Of a stretch of 8,230 nucleotides of DNA, positions 1-6,504 are shown piece after piece. The notes below the pieces were generated by a model. It was not told the DNA's origin, did not search any database, and saw only the letters and a program-made list of their open reading frames with translations. Numbering within the stretch: position 1 is the stretch's first letter; each line of letters begins with the position of its first letter. The translations under genes were made by a program, and so were the position numbers. The DNA is taken from NCBI GenBank assembly GCA_025455345.1, contig JALOMS010000181.1, forward strand, positions 1 to 8,230. Direction: 5' to 3'. Source of the DNA: Thermoflexibacter sp. (GTDB lineage Bacteria > Bacteroidota > Bacteroidia > Cytophagales > Thermoflexibacteraceae).

Positions 1-689
1 GTGCTTGTCATTCCCAGAGGCATAAAGATATGTTGGGACATAAAATTTTTGAAAGGCATACCAGACGCTCGTTCTACTATCAAAGCCAAAAGTGCATAAC
101 CCGTATTGCTATATCTATGCTGTTTGCCGGGGGTAAAATCAAGACGTAGTTTTTGAGCATTTTTTTCTAAAATTTCTAATAAACCCTCATTGGTCAATTC
201 TTCTCTTTTGCCTATGTATTTAGCAAATAGCCAAGAGCGATTCAGATAGTCGGGCAAGCCCGAAGTATGATTGAGCAAGTGTTTGATTTTGATTCCTTTG
301 TACTTAATTTTGGGGAAATATTTGGTAATATCGTCCTCATAACTTACCAATCCTTTTTCTGCTAAAATGAGGATTGCCATGGCTGTAAAGGGCTTGGAAA
401 CGGAAGCCAATTGCATGGTTGTATTTACCGTAAAAATCTGAGTAGTATCATACCAAGACCGACCGTATGCCTTCTTAAATAGGATATTACCACCTTCGGC
501 AACTAACAATACGCCATTATAATGACCCGAACGATACATACTATCGACATAGAGTTGAATCATAGAGGTTTGAAAATCTTTCTTACAAAGTTCATAGAGA
601 TTTCTATCAAAAGTGCTATGAGTTTTTAATGAGGTTTCTCCCTTCAATAGCGCAAAAAATAGAGCTATGCCAATAGCTAAGTATTTCAT
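1..689 (-). CDS. Serine beta-lactamase/PBP4-like hydrolase, 3' end missing
   Basis: Residues 1-229 are visible and the rest lies left of the window. The protein begins with Met-Lys and a short hydrophobic stretch (residues 3-15), so it is probably exported, although no lipobox cysteine is seen. The serine-hydrolase motif S-x-x-K is present as S96-V-S-K99 within the typical LASVSKPFTA context. The family block NHTSGLPDY lies at 140-148, and the second catalytic motif Y-x-N is Y193-S-N195 (RYSNTGYALL). The third motif, (K/H)-x-G, would lie beyond the edge. Family knowledge: these class C beta-lactamase-fold proteins (COG1680, Pfam Beta-lactamase) include D,D-peptidases, esterases and aminopeptidases, so antibiotic resistance cannot be assumed. 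The start at 689 is an ATG directly followed by the signal-like segment. A weak TATATTTT lies upstream, with no good -33 element. The family assignment is firm; the substrate is unknown. Confidence 0.9.
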   Translation of the reverse strand, partial: MKYLAIGIALFFALLKGETSLKTHSTFDRNLYELCKKDFQTSMIQLYVDSMYRSGHYNGVLLVAEGGNILFKKAYGRSWYDTTQIFTVNTTMQLASVSKPFTAMAILILAEKGLVSYEDDITKYFPKIKYKGIKIKHLLNHTSGLPDYLNRSWLFAKYIGKREELTNEGLLEILEKNAQKLRLDFTPGKQHRYSNTGYALLALIVERASGMPFKNFMSQHIFMPLGMTS

Positions 690-928
690 AAAAGTAGATG
701 ATTTTGAGCGAATAAAAAATATAGCGAAATTATGAGTTTTATGCTTGTTAATGGAAAAAGAGGATTTTTAATGAAAATATACAATCAGTACCTTAAAAAT
801 ACAGATTAAATGTTATTTCAAAAAGATTTTTGATATTTTTTTGAGGAGAAGGTAAGAAAAAAAGAAGAAATAGCGATATATTTTGTCAGGCTTACTGTAA
901 GAAAAGTAAACCTGACAAGTAAAAAATA
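690..928. other. AT-rich intergenic spacer between two minus-strand genes
   Basis: No plausible coding frame is seen in this 239-bp gap. It holds the hairpin at 883-918, annotated separately. It also holds an all-AT-core inverted repeat, TCAAAAA/TTTTTGA at 818-824/827-833, followed on the plus strand by a run of seven T (836-842). No plus-strand gene ends upstream of that repeat, so it has no obvious transcript to terminate. Positions 843-870 are almost pure purine on the plus strand (one T at 853). The minus-strand transcript leaving the neighbouring gene therefore enters a pyrimidine-rich stretch about 20 nt past the hairpin. The leader and promoter of the hydrolase gene must lie somewhere here, but I find no exact TAnnTTTG on the minus strand. 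Confidence 0.5.
883..918 (-). terminator. Long hairpin downstream of the acidic-protein gene, possible terminator
   Basis: The arms 883-896 (TTGTCAGGCTTACT) and 905-918 (AGTAAACCTGACAA) pair over 14 bp around an 8-nt loop. The single non-Watson-Crick position (891/910) becomes a G-U wobble only in the minus-strand transcript, which suggests the RNA is made in that direction. The hairpin starts 10 nt after the TAA stop of the minus-strand gene at 929. There is no U-run immediately after the stem; a T-run (863-857 on the minus strand) comes about 20 nt later. It is therefore not a textbook intrinsic terminator. It may be a factor-independent terminator of the loose Bacteroidota type, a 3'-end stabiliser, or a member of a dispersed CCTGACA-containing repeat. 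Confidence 0.5.
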
Positions 929-1441
929 TTAGTCTTCCTCGTTGATGTATGGGCTGAAGGAATATTCTGTATCATCGAGTTCTAATGTATCATTATTGAA
1001 ATCATTGATAAAAGTTTCGATGATATCGGGAGTAATAGTTTCTACATTTAGACAAACATCTATCGCAACGCCCATTTCTACATTTTCATCTATATTGATA
1101 AACTCAACTACCCCAATCTCATTTCTTTGCTCTATTTCATCTGCTAATAAGTCCAAATAGTCCAACTGCTCAGGAGTGGCTTCCTCAATATTCTTTAGGT
1201 TAGGAAATTTCTCTTGTAAGAGAGTTTCCGCTGCTTCGTATAATTGTAATTCATACTCCGCACGTAAGGTATATAAGAAGGCATCATAGATAACTTCTTT
1301 TCCATCATTTTTTCCTACAAACAGGAAATAAGCACTTTGGTCATCACTTTCTTGGCTATCATTCATCACAAAAGGTCTTCCTACGTGTTCGGCGGCGATT
1401 TTGAGATTTTTGATGTTTTCTGGATTGTATCCTGGATTCAT
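929..1441 (-). CDS. Small acidic protein of unknown function
   Basis: I do not recognise this 170-residue protein. It is strongly acidic, rich in Asp, Glu and Asn especially in its second half, and ends NEED. It has no signal peptide or membrane segment, so it is probably cytosolic. The N-terminal half has alternating hydrophobic and polar patterns such as SAYFLFVGK and KEVIYDAFLYTL, suggesting a compact alpha/beta domain. A glutamate-rich helical stretch follows (LYEAAETLLQEKF to LADEIEQR). I chose the ATG at 1441. The frame stays open to a GTG at 1489, which would add 16 residues, but that extension is only about 19% GC and looks intergenic. A near-match to the -7 element (TTAATTTG, 1508-1501) would also place transcription only a few nucleotides before the GTG. 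It is transcribed divergently from the receiver-kinase gene and followed by a hairpin, so it is probably monocistronic. That it is a real gene is likely; its function is not inferable. Confidence 0.75.
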   Translation of the reverse strand: MNPGYNPENIKNLKIAAEHVGRPFVMNDSQESDDQSAYFLFVGKNDGKEVIYDAFLYTLRAEYELQLYEAAETLLQEKFPNLKNIEEATPEQLDYLDLLADEIEQRNEIGVVEFINIDENVEMGVAIDVCLNVETITPDIIETFINDFNNDTLELDDTEYSFSPYINEED

Positions 1442-1623
1442 GATTTTAAAAATAAAATGATAATATTCTCGTTTTTCTATAAAAGACACTATTAAACTTG
1501 CAAATTAAAGAAGTATTTTGGACAAGATGCTTGCTGAAAAGAAAAATCATAAATTTTATTGACTATTTTATGTAAAAATAATCTCTATTTCTAACTTCAC
1601 ATCACATTTGAGCAAAAGGTACG

Positions 1624-1631
1624 TAACTTTG
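1624..1631 (+). promoter_or_regulatory. Bacteroidota-type -7 promoter element for the receiver-kinase gene
   Basis: TAACTTTG is an exact match to the TAnnTTTG -7 consensus of the Bacteroidota primary sigma factor. It lies 22 nt before the ATG at 1654. The best upstream TTTG (1607-1610) is only 13 nt away, short of the usual 17-23, so the -33 part is weak. The predicted leader is about 15 nt. Confidence 0.5.
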
Positions 1632-1653
1632 TATTAGACTCCTTATTTTGTAC

Positions 1654-2892
1654 ATGACACTAACAAGGAAAATCCTTTATGTAGATGACGAAACGGACAA
1701 TTTGATAGTCTTTGAGTCCGCCTTTCGTTGGCATTTTCAAGTATTTACCGCTAATTCTGCGGAGATAGCTTTGCAAATACTTCAAGCAAATTCCGACATA
1801 GCATTGCTTATCGCTGATGAGCGTATGCCTGTAATGAGTGGACTAAATCTCATAGAGATAGTTTTAAAAGAATATCCTGATATTATTAATATTATATTGA
1901 CAGGCTTTGGAGACCCACAGACTATTATCAAGGCTATCAATATGGGAGGAGTTTATCACTATGTTACAAAACCATGGAAGCAAGAGGAATTAAAAATTAC
2001 GATAGAAAACGGATTAGAAACCTACCAACTAAAACAGCAAAATAAGCAACTGATTCATAATCTTACCAAAGCCAATAAAGATTTAGAACAATATGCTCAT
2101 ACGTTGGAAACGCGAGTCGAAGAACGCACCAAAGAAATAAGTATTTTGAAAGAGGAATTAGAACAAAAGATTCAGCAAAGAACAGCTAAACTTTCCAGTG
2201 CTTATATGACTCTATTGGACATGAACAAAGAATTGGACAATTACATCTATCGCGCCTCCCATGACATAGCGGGACCCTTAGCTCGATTTGCAGGCTTATG
2301 CAATATTGCGCTTATGGAAAATAAAGATGACAATATGCAATCTTATATCCAACTGCTCAAAGATGAGTCCGAAAACTTGCGATATGTCTTGACCAATCTT
2401 ATCCGCGAAAATGAAATCAAGTATAAAAGACTTCATCTATTAACAATTGATTTCCAAAATCTTATCAAAGAAGTATTAGATGGAATGGTGAACCTGTCTG
2501 GTTTTAAAGAGGTCAATGTCATCTTACACATTAAGGAAGACCTGAACTTTGATAATGACCCCCAATTATTGCGATTTATCTTTTTTTATCTTATACACAA
2601 TGCCATTCTTTATCGCATAGATGCTTTGTTGCGCCCACCGCAAATAGATATTTATATCCATGACGTACAAGAAGGTGTCCAAATCGTTTTCCAAGACAAT
2701 GGGATTGGCATGAGCGAAGAAATCCAAGCCAAAGTATTTGACAGATTTTTCAGAGGTACACCAAAGTCTAAAGGAAACGGTATGGGGCTTTACCTTACAA
2801 AAGCCGCAGTTCATCAGCTCAATGGTACGATTACCGTAGAAAGTCAGTTGGATATAGGTACGAAATTTATTATTTTCCTTCCGTATGCCTAA
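1654..2892 (+). CDS. Soluble receiver-histidine kinase (REC - coiled coil - HisKA/HATPase)
   Basis: This 412-residue protein has no membrane segment. Residues 5-122 form a CheY-like receiver with acidic pair D11-D12, phospho-acceptor D55 (IADERMP), T83 (ILTGF) and K106 (VTKPW). A charged helical linker at about 123-185 contains two RVEERT-like repeats, typical coiled-coil connectors to kinases. The H-box is ASHDIAGPL with H203, of the ASHD class seen in phytochrome-type kinases. The ATPase domain follows, with N-box N316, G1 box DNGIGM (348-353), F-box VFDRFFRG and G2 box GNGMGLYL (374-381). The expected role is autophosphorylation on H203, controlled by phosphorylation of the N-terminal receiver by another kinase; that is inference from architecture. 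The N-box is atypical: Tyr312 and Leu319 stand where Asn and Lys/Arg are usual. Nothing next to it looks like a partner kinase or regulator, so it is an orphan. The frame also allows a TTG at 1648, but the ATG at 1654 sits better before ILYVDDE. Confidence 0.93.
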   Translation: MTLTRKILYVDDETDNLIVFESAFRWHFQVFTANSAEIALQILQANSDIALLIADERMPVMSGLNLIEIVLKEYPDIINIILTGFGDPQTIIKAINMGGVYHYVTKPWKQEELKITIENGLETYQLKQQNKQLIHNLTKANKDLEQYAHTLETRVEERTKEISILKEELEQKIQQRTAKLSSAYMTLLDMNKELDNYIYRASHDIAGPLARFAGLCNIALMENKDDNMQSYIQLLKDESENLRYVLTNLIRENEIKYKRLHLLTIDFQNLIKEVLDGMVNLSGFKEVNVILHIKEDLNFDNDPQLLRFIFFYLIHNAILYRIDALLRPPQIDIYIHDVQEGVQIVFQDNGIGMSEEIQAKVFDRFFRGTPKSKGNGMGLYLTKAAVHQLNGTITVESQLDIGTKFIIFLPYA

Positions 2893-3998
2893 TTCCTCCC
2901 CAATTTCCTGATTTCATCTGCTACGAAACGAATCTGCTCTTCTGTTAGATGGGTGCTTGAGGGCAAGTACAAGCCATTTTCCCATATATTTTCTGCTACG
3001 GGACAGGAGATTTGCCTAAAACCTTTCCGTTTTTGCAAACAAGGTTGGATATTCATTGGACAGAAGAAAGTACGCGTATCTATGCCTGCACTTCTAAGTT
3101 TTTGTACCAACTCATCGCGACTTATGCCAAAATCAGCGTTCAATACGATTCCATACATCCAATAAACATTAGTTGCCCAATCTGCGGTATAAGGAAGTTG
3201 TAAACCCTTAATTCCAGCCAAATACTTATCGTATAAGCGCGCCATTTTAATTTTGTCTGCAATGATTCTATCCAATTTCCCAACTTGGACTAAACCCATT
3301 GCCGCCTGATAACCCGTCATACGAAAATTAAAGCCAGCCTCCTCGTGCCAGAAGCGAGGTTGGGTAAATGCCAAGTTACGAAGGAGTTTTAGTTTGTCTG
3401 CATATTCTTTATTATCAGTCAGTATCATACCGCCTTCGCCTGTGGTAATGAGCTTATTGGCATAAAAACTAAAGCAAGACATATCCCCAAAGCTACCAAT
3501 GACTTTCCCTCTGCAAGTTGCTCCGTGAGCTTCTGCCGCATCTTCTATTACTATCAAATGATACTTTTCTGCTATTTGCATTAGTCTGTCCATATCCACA
3601 GGATGACCGTATAGATGCACAGGAATAATAGCTTTGGTCTTGGGAGTAATCAATGATTCTATCAAATCCAAATCCAAATTCCAAGTAAGTGGTTCGGAGT
3701 CAATGGGTACAGGAATTGCATTGTTGTGTATGACTGCCAAAGCAGTAGCAATATTGGTGCTGGCACTTACCAAGACCTCATCACCTTCGCCTACACCTGC
3801 GGCAGTAACTGCGATATGTAGCGCAGTAGAGCCACTGGTTACAGCTATGCCGTATTTGACACCACAATAGTCCGCAAAAGCCTGCTCAAAATTAGGAATA
3901 TATTGACCAAAAGAGCCTGAGATTTCTCCTTTACGAAGGGCATCTACAACTGCCGCTATTTCGTCTTCCTCAATGATGGGTTCGAAAACAGGAATCAT
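2889..3998 (-). CDS. DegT/DnrJ/EryC1/StrS aminotransferase, perosamine-synthase-like
   Basis: This complete 369-residue PLP enzyme is of normal length for the family. It begins MIPVFEP, as in nucleotide-sugar aminotransferases. Landmarks are TSGSTAL (54-60, phosphate binding), EDAAEAHGA (152-160, with D153 facing the PLP ring nitrogen), and SFYANKLITTGEGG (177-190), where K182 should form the Schiff base. The NKxITTGEGG block and the later MNIQPC segment resemble GDP-perosamine synthases and related 4-amino-sugar enzymes. The likely reaction is transfer of an amino group from glutamate to a 4-keto-6-deoxy nucleotide sugar, supplying an O-antigen, capsule or glycan precursor in the cytosol. 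The exact substrate is inference. No glycosyltransferase, dehydratase or other sugar gene is adjacent, unusual for a family that tends to cluster. Its TAG stop overlaps by 4 bp the TAA of the convergent kinase gene. It has its own promoter 35 nt upstream. Confidence 0.93.
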   Translation of the reverse strand: MIPVFEPIIEEDEIAAVVDALRKGEISGSFGQYIPNFEQAFADYCGVKYGIAVTSGSTALHIAVTAAGVGEGDEVLVSASTNIATALAVIHNNAIPVPIDSEPLTWNLDLDLIESLITPKTKAIIPVHLYGHPVDMDRLMQIAEKYHLIVIEDAAEAHGATCRGKVIGSFGDMSCFSFYANKLITTGEGGMILTDNKEYADKLKLLRNLAFTQPRFWHEEAGFNFRMTGYQAAMGLVQVGKLDRIIADKIKMARLYDKYLAGIKGLQLPYTADWATNVYWMYGIVLNADFGISRDELVQKLRSAGIDTRTFFCPMNIQPCLQKRKGFRQISCPVAENIWENGLYLPSSTHLTEEQIRFVADEIRKLGRN

Positions 3999-4032
3999 TA
4001 AAGTATTATAAAATGTTTAGAATCTATATACA

Positions 4033-4064
4033 CAAACTTACTATTACAAATAGACAAAACCAAT
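4033..4064 (-). promoter_or_regulatory. Promoter of the aminotransferase gene
   Basis: Read on the minus strand, TTG (4063-4061) is followed after 20 nt by TAAGTTTG (4040-4033). The latter is an exact TAnnTTTG -7 element, and the spacing falls in the 17-23 nt range described for Bacteroidota. The start codon at 3998 is 34 nt further on. This is the best promoter in the window. It lies in the 92-nt gap after the VWA gene, so the aminotransferase need not depend on read-through from it. Confidence 0.65.
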
Positions 4065-4090
4065 AGCTATCTAAAAATAAGTGATTCTTT

Positions 4091-6187
4091 TCAATAGCTA
4101 CCTCTAAACTTTCTAACAAACCATTCTACAGAAACTAAGCCTAACAACAAGAAAAAGAGCCATTTGAGGTGGATTAGCTCGCTTACCTCTTCGCTACTGT
4201 GAATAATACTTTGTGCTTTGAGCGTTTGTAGTCTGTCTTTGAGTTCTTGAATATTATTACTTTTTACAAAAATACCACCTGTTTGCTTAGATAATTGGCG
4301 AAGTAAATTGAAATCCGCAGTAGTATTAAGAGCCTCCATTTGTAACTCTTTGATGGTAAATTCGCCTGTTACATTTTCTTGCTTGCCATCAATAATCGTA
4401 CTTGCTTTGAACTGGTAAATACCTTGGGCAAGTCCATTGATTTTATACTTAAATCCTTCAGAAGCGTTGGTATAAGTATAAGCAGTACGCTTGCCTCTCT
4501 CATCTGTAAGTTGCAAATCTATTTTTTGACCAAATATTTTTTCATAAATATCATTATATGCCTCCGTTTCAAAAAGCACGCTCTCCGAACTGAGATATTC
4601 GGTAGCGGTGGTATTTACCCTAAATTTGCGTTTGTCCTCTTTGGCAGATACATATTGAACCAATTTTGGGAAAAACTCATCGAAAGCCTCTTGATTTTCA
4701 TTTTTAGCATATTCTTGTAATCTCCACTGCCACAAGCCTTCTCCTATGATGATAGCTGTTTTTTTGCTATTATTATCATTGACCACGATGAGTGGCTTTT
4801 CCGTTACGAGGCTACCAACTCTTTGGTAAAGAATAGCCTCTGTATTAGCGGCAAGGCGATAGTTGCCAAAAGGCACAGTAATCGGTGGATAGCGACCAAT
4901 AACAGATTTTTTTTCAGCATCAAAATTAAACCTATTAAAACTATTGCTAAAAGAAGGAGTAACTTTATCGGTTTGGAAACCGCTTGCTAAAATGGTTAGC
5001 CCAAGCTGTAAATTATTGAAATTCTGTAAATTAGTTTCGCTCCCAATGATAAAAATAGAAGGTGTATTTTTGGCTATCATTTCTTTGAGCAGGTTATTTG
5101 CAATGACTCCTTTTTTAGATGGCATTTGGTGAAAGATAATCAAGTCGTATTTTTCATTCTTTTTTAGTTGCTCGGCAGGCATGAGGTCTGGGATAAAAAC
5201 ATCAATCTGATAATTTTCATTTTTTTCTATGGCAGTGCGAATCGCTTTGACATCAGGGTGAGGCGCAGAAGCAAGTAATAATATTTTCTCTTTGCTGTCT
5301 AAAATATCTATGTAGATGTGTTTGTTGTTGTTGCGCGTAGTAAATTCTCCACCAAGAGATTTGAGTTCGACCACATAATGATTAATTCCTTTATCTTTGG
5401 CATCAATCAAAAATTGTATTTGTTGTAAATCATTATCTTTTGTAAAATTGATAGTTTTGGTTTCTATAATAGTACCATTTTGAGATAAAACCACCGTCGT
5501 CTGCCTACCAAGAAAACCTGCATTATTTATCTCTGCGACGATAGGAAACTTATTGCCAAGATAAGCAATTTTGTTGTGATAAACAGCCTTGAGGCTTAGG
5601 TCGCTTTGTGGAATAGTATCTCCAATCCCGATGGTATGTATATTCATATTATAATTGGTGTAGGTAGGAGATACACCTTGATTGTAAATGCCATCGGAGA
5701 CCAATATTACTCCAGCCAAATTTTTATTCTCATAGTTACTTTGTACCGTAGAAAGCAAATTCCCCAAATTAGTAGTAGGATGGTCAAACTTTACTTCATA
5801 AGGTGTATTGAGTTCGCTACCTGCCTCGCTCAGGGTCTGTATAGCTATATCAAATTCTTGTGTTTTCAAGGCATCTCCTATTGATGCCAGATTTTGTTTC
5901 AAAGCGTTTATTGCGGTTGTATCATTGGTGAGAGGGAGAGATTGGGAATTGTCCAATGCAATTACATAAATGGGTTTTTCAAAATAGTTTTTAATCAAGC
6001 GAATAAAAGGATTCAGCAATAAAAAACATATCAAACAAACCAATAAAAAGCGTAAACCCGCCAAAATACGATTTAGCCACTTGCTCCAAGGAGCATCTTT
6101 GGTATAAAGTAAAATAGTATATGCTAAACCCACTAATACGCACAAAATAAGGAAATAAGGAGAATACTCCGTAAATAGATTGGTCAT
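4091..6187 (-). CDS. Membrane-anchored VWA-domain protein with a GATase1-like region
   Basis: The protein has 698 residues. Two transmembrane helices lie at the N-terminus (about 10-28 and 41-60) and one near the C-terminus (about 672-690, LIHLKWLFFLLLGLVSVEWF). The bulk between them is therefore probably periplasmic. A von Willebrand factor A domain follows the second helix, with a full metal-binding MIDAS set: D79-x-S81-x-S83 (DNSQS), a Thr at 138 or 139, and D165 (VSDG). Residues about 205-295 look like a beta-sandwich. Residues about 300-390 (EKILLLASAPHPDV to SIFIIGSE) resemble the Rossmann-like class I glutamine-amidotransferase fold. GEGLWQWRL (482-490) is a block I associate with this protein type. 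No catalytic Cys-His-Glu triad is evident, so it is probably a binding or scaffold protein. The family is widespread in Bacteroidota and Planctomycetes and is related to the BatA/aerotolerance-type membrane VWA proteins; its job is poorly known. The AAA+ ATPase often found beside such proteins is not present here. Confidence 0.88.
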   Translation of the reverse strand: MTNLFTEYSPYFLILCVLVGLAYTILLYTKDAPWSKWLNRILAGLRFLLVCLICFLLLNPFIRLIKNYFEKPIYVIALDNSQSLPLTNDTTAINALKQNLASIGDALKTQEFDIAIQTLSEAGSELNTPYEVKFDHPTTNLGNLLSTVQSNYENKNLAGVILVSDGIYNQGVSPTYTNYNMNIHTIGIGDTIPQSDLSLKAVYHNKIAYLGNKFPIVAEINNAGFLGRQTTVVLSQNGTIIETKTINFTKDNDLQQIQFLIDAKDKGINHYVVELKSLGGEFTTRNNNKHIYIDILDSKEKILLLASAPHPDVKAIRTAIEKNENYQIDVFIPDLMPAEQLKKNEKYDLIIFHQMPSKKGVIANNLLKEMIAKNTPSIFIIGSETNLQNFNNLQLGLTILASGFQTDKVTPSFSNSFNRFNFDAEKKSVIGRYPPITVPFGNYRLAANTEAILYQRVGSLVTEKPLIVVNDNNSKKTAIIIGEGLWQWRLQEYAKNENQEAFDEFFPKLVQYVSAKEDKRKFRVNTTATEYLSSESVLFETEAYNDIYEKIFGQKIDLQLTDERGKRTAYTYTNASEGFKYKINGLAQGIYQFKASTIIDGKQENVTGEFTIKELQMEALNTTADFNLLRQLSKQTGGIFVKSNNIQELKDRLQTLKAQSIIHSSEEVSELIHLKWLFFLLLGLVSVEWFVRKFRGSY

Positions 6188-6218
6188 TGAGTTTGAAGTT
6201 TTTATTTTATGTAATAAA

Positions 6219-6226
6219 CAAACATA
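6219..6226 (-). promoter_or_regulatory. Bacteroidota-type -7 promoter element for the VWA gene
   Basis: On the minus strand the sequence is TATGTTTG, an exact TAnnTTTG match, 31 nt before the ATG at 6187. No TTG lies at the proper -33 distance; the nearest TTTTTG is about 30 nt upstream, which is too far. The element is good but the promoter is only half supported. Confidence 0.45.
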
Positions 6227-6283
6227 CGAAATTTACCGTGATTGTTGATGTAAAATCAAAAATTTTGTTCTAAATGATAATCT

Positions 6284-6457
6284 ATGCAGCGTGCCACTCA
6301 TCAACTTTTCCACAAACCTATTTACGCACAAGCACGAGAGATTTTGGGCGAAGTTAGGATTGTCAAGTTCCTAATACTTGATTATGAAATGAACCCTAAA
6401 AAGAATATAGAGAACTCAAAAATCTTTAAACCTTTTTTATTAAATTTACAGTTCTAA
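6284..6457 (+). CDS. Possible 57-residue ORF or gene remnant
   Basis: An ATG at 6284 opens a 57-codon frame ending in TAA at 6455-6457. The first 35 or so residues look protein-like (MQRATHQLFHKPIYAQAREI, then LGEVRIVKF), with balanced codons and base composition closer to the neighbouring genes than to spacer DNA. The last 20 codons run into AT-rich sequence and look non-coding. An in-frame TAA sits directly upstream (6278-6280), so this is not the tail of a longer intact gene. I do not recognise a family. It could be a true small protein, the decayed fragment of a larger gene, or chance. No TAnnTTTG precedes it. Confidence 0.3.
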   Translation: MQRATHQLFHKPIYAQAREILGEVRIVKFLILDYEMNPKKNIENSKIFKPFLLNLQF

Positions 6458-6501
6458 AAGCAAGAGGTGAATGTTTTAAAAAGATTTTTCTTAAATTTAC
6501 A
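6440..6501. repeat. Short direct repeat before the PD-(D/E)XK-like gene
   Basis: TTAAATTTACA occurs at 6440-6450 and again at 6491-6501, each preceded by a T-rich stretch, 51 bp apart. Each copy contains TAAATTTA, one base off the TAnnTTTG -7 element. They could be tandem promoter-like elements or a binding site for a regulator. The second copy ends only 3 nt before the ATG at 6505, too close for an ordinary promoter with a leader. Confidence 0.35.
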
Positions 6502-6504
6502 TAG

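Larger units (their letters stand above)
6188..6504. other. Divergent intergenic region, 317 bp
   Basis: This gap separates the start of the VWA gene (minus) from that of the PD-(D/E)XK-like gene (plus). It holds a -7 element for the VWA gene (6219-6226), a 57-codon open frame (6284-6457), and a direct repeat with core TTAAATTTACA (6440-6450 and 6491-6501). The middle part, about 6284-6400, is clearly less AT-rich than the flanks, which suggests present or former coding sequence. No RNA gene or strong hairpin was recognised. Confidence 0.5.

Noticed and set aside
818..842. TCAAAAA/TTTTTGA inverted repeat followed by seven T on the plus strand
   Set aside because: The stem is almost all A-T and no plus-strand gene ends before it, so a terminator call is not supported.
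942..1160. Plus-strand open frame opposite the acidic-protein gene
   Set aside because: Low-complexity Ser/Ile-rich translation, exactly antisense to a better gene, with no promoter element.
1648..1653. TTG at 1648 as start of the kinase gene
   Set aside because: It adds only two residues; the ATG at 1654 is a stronger start and fits the receiver N-terminus and the promoter spacing.
4061..4100. CAATAGCTA repeated at 4061-4069 and 4092-4100, with a palindromic ATAGCTAT
   Set aside because: Nine bases only, one copy is inside the VWA coding end, and the same 9-mer recurs by chance at 671-679.
4379..4720. 113-codon plus-strand frame inside the VWA gene
   Set aside because: Antisense shadow of a gene with clear domains; the translation has no recognisable pattern.
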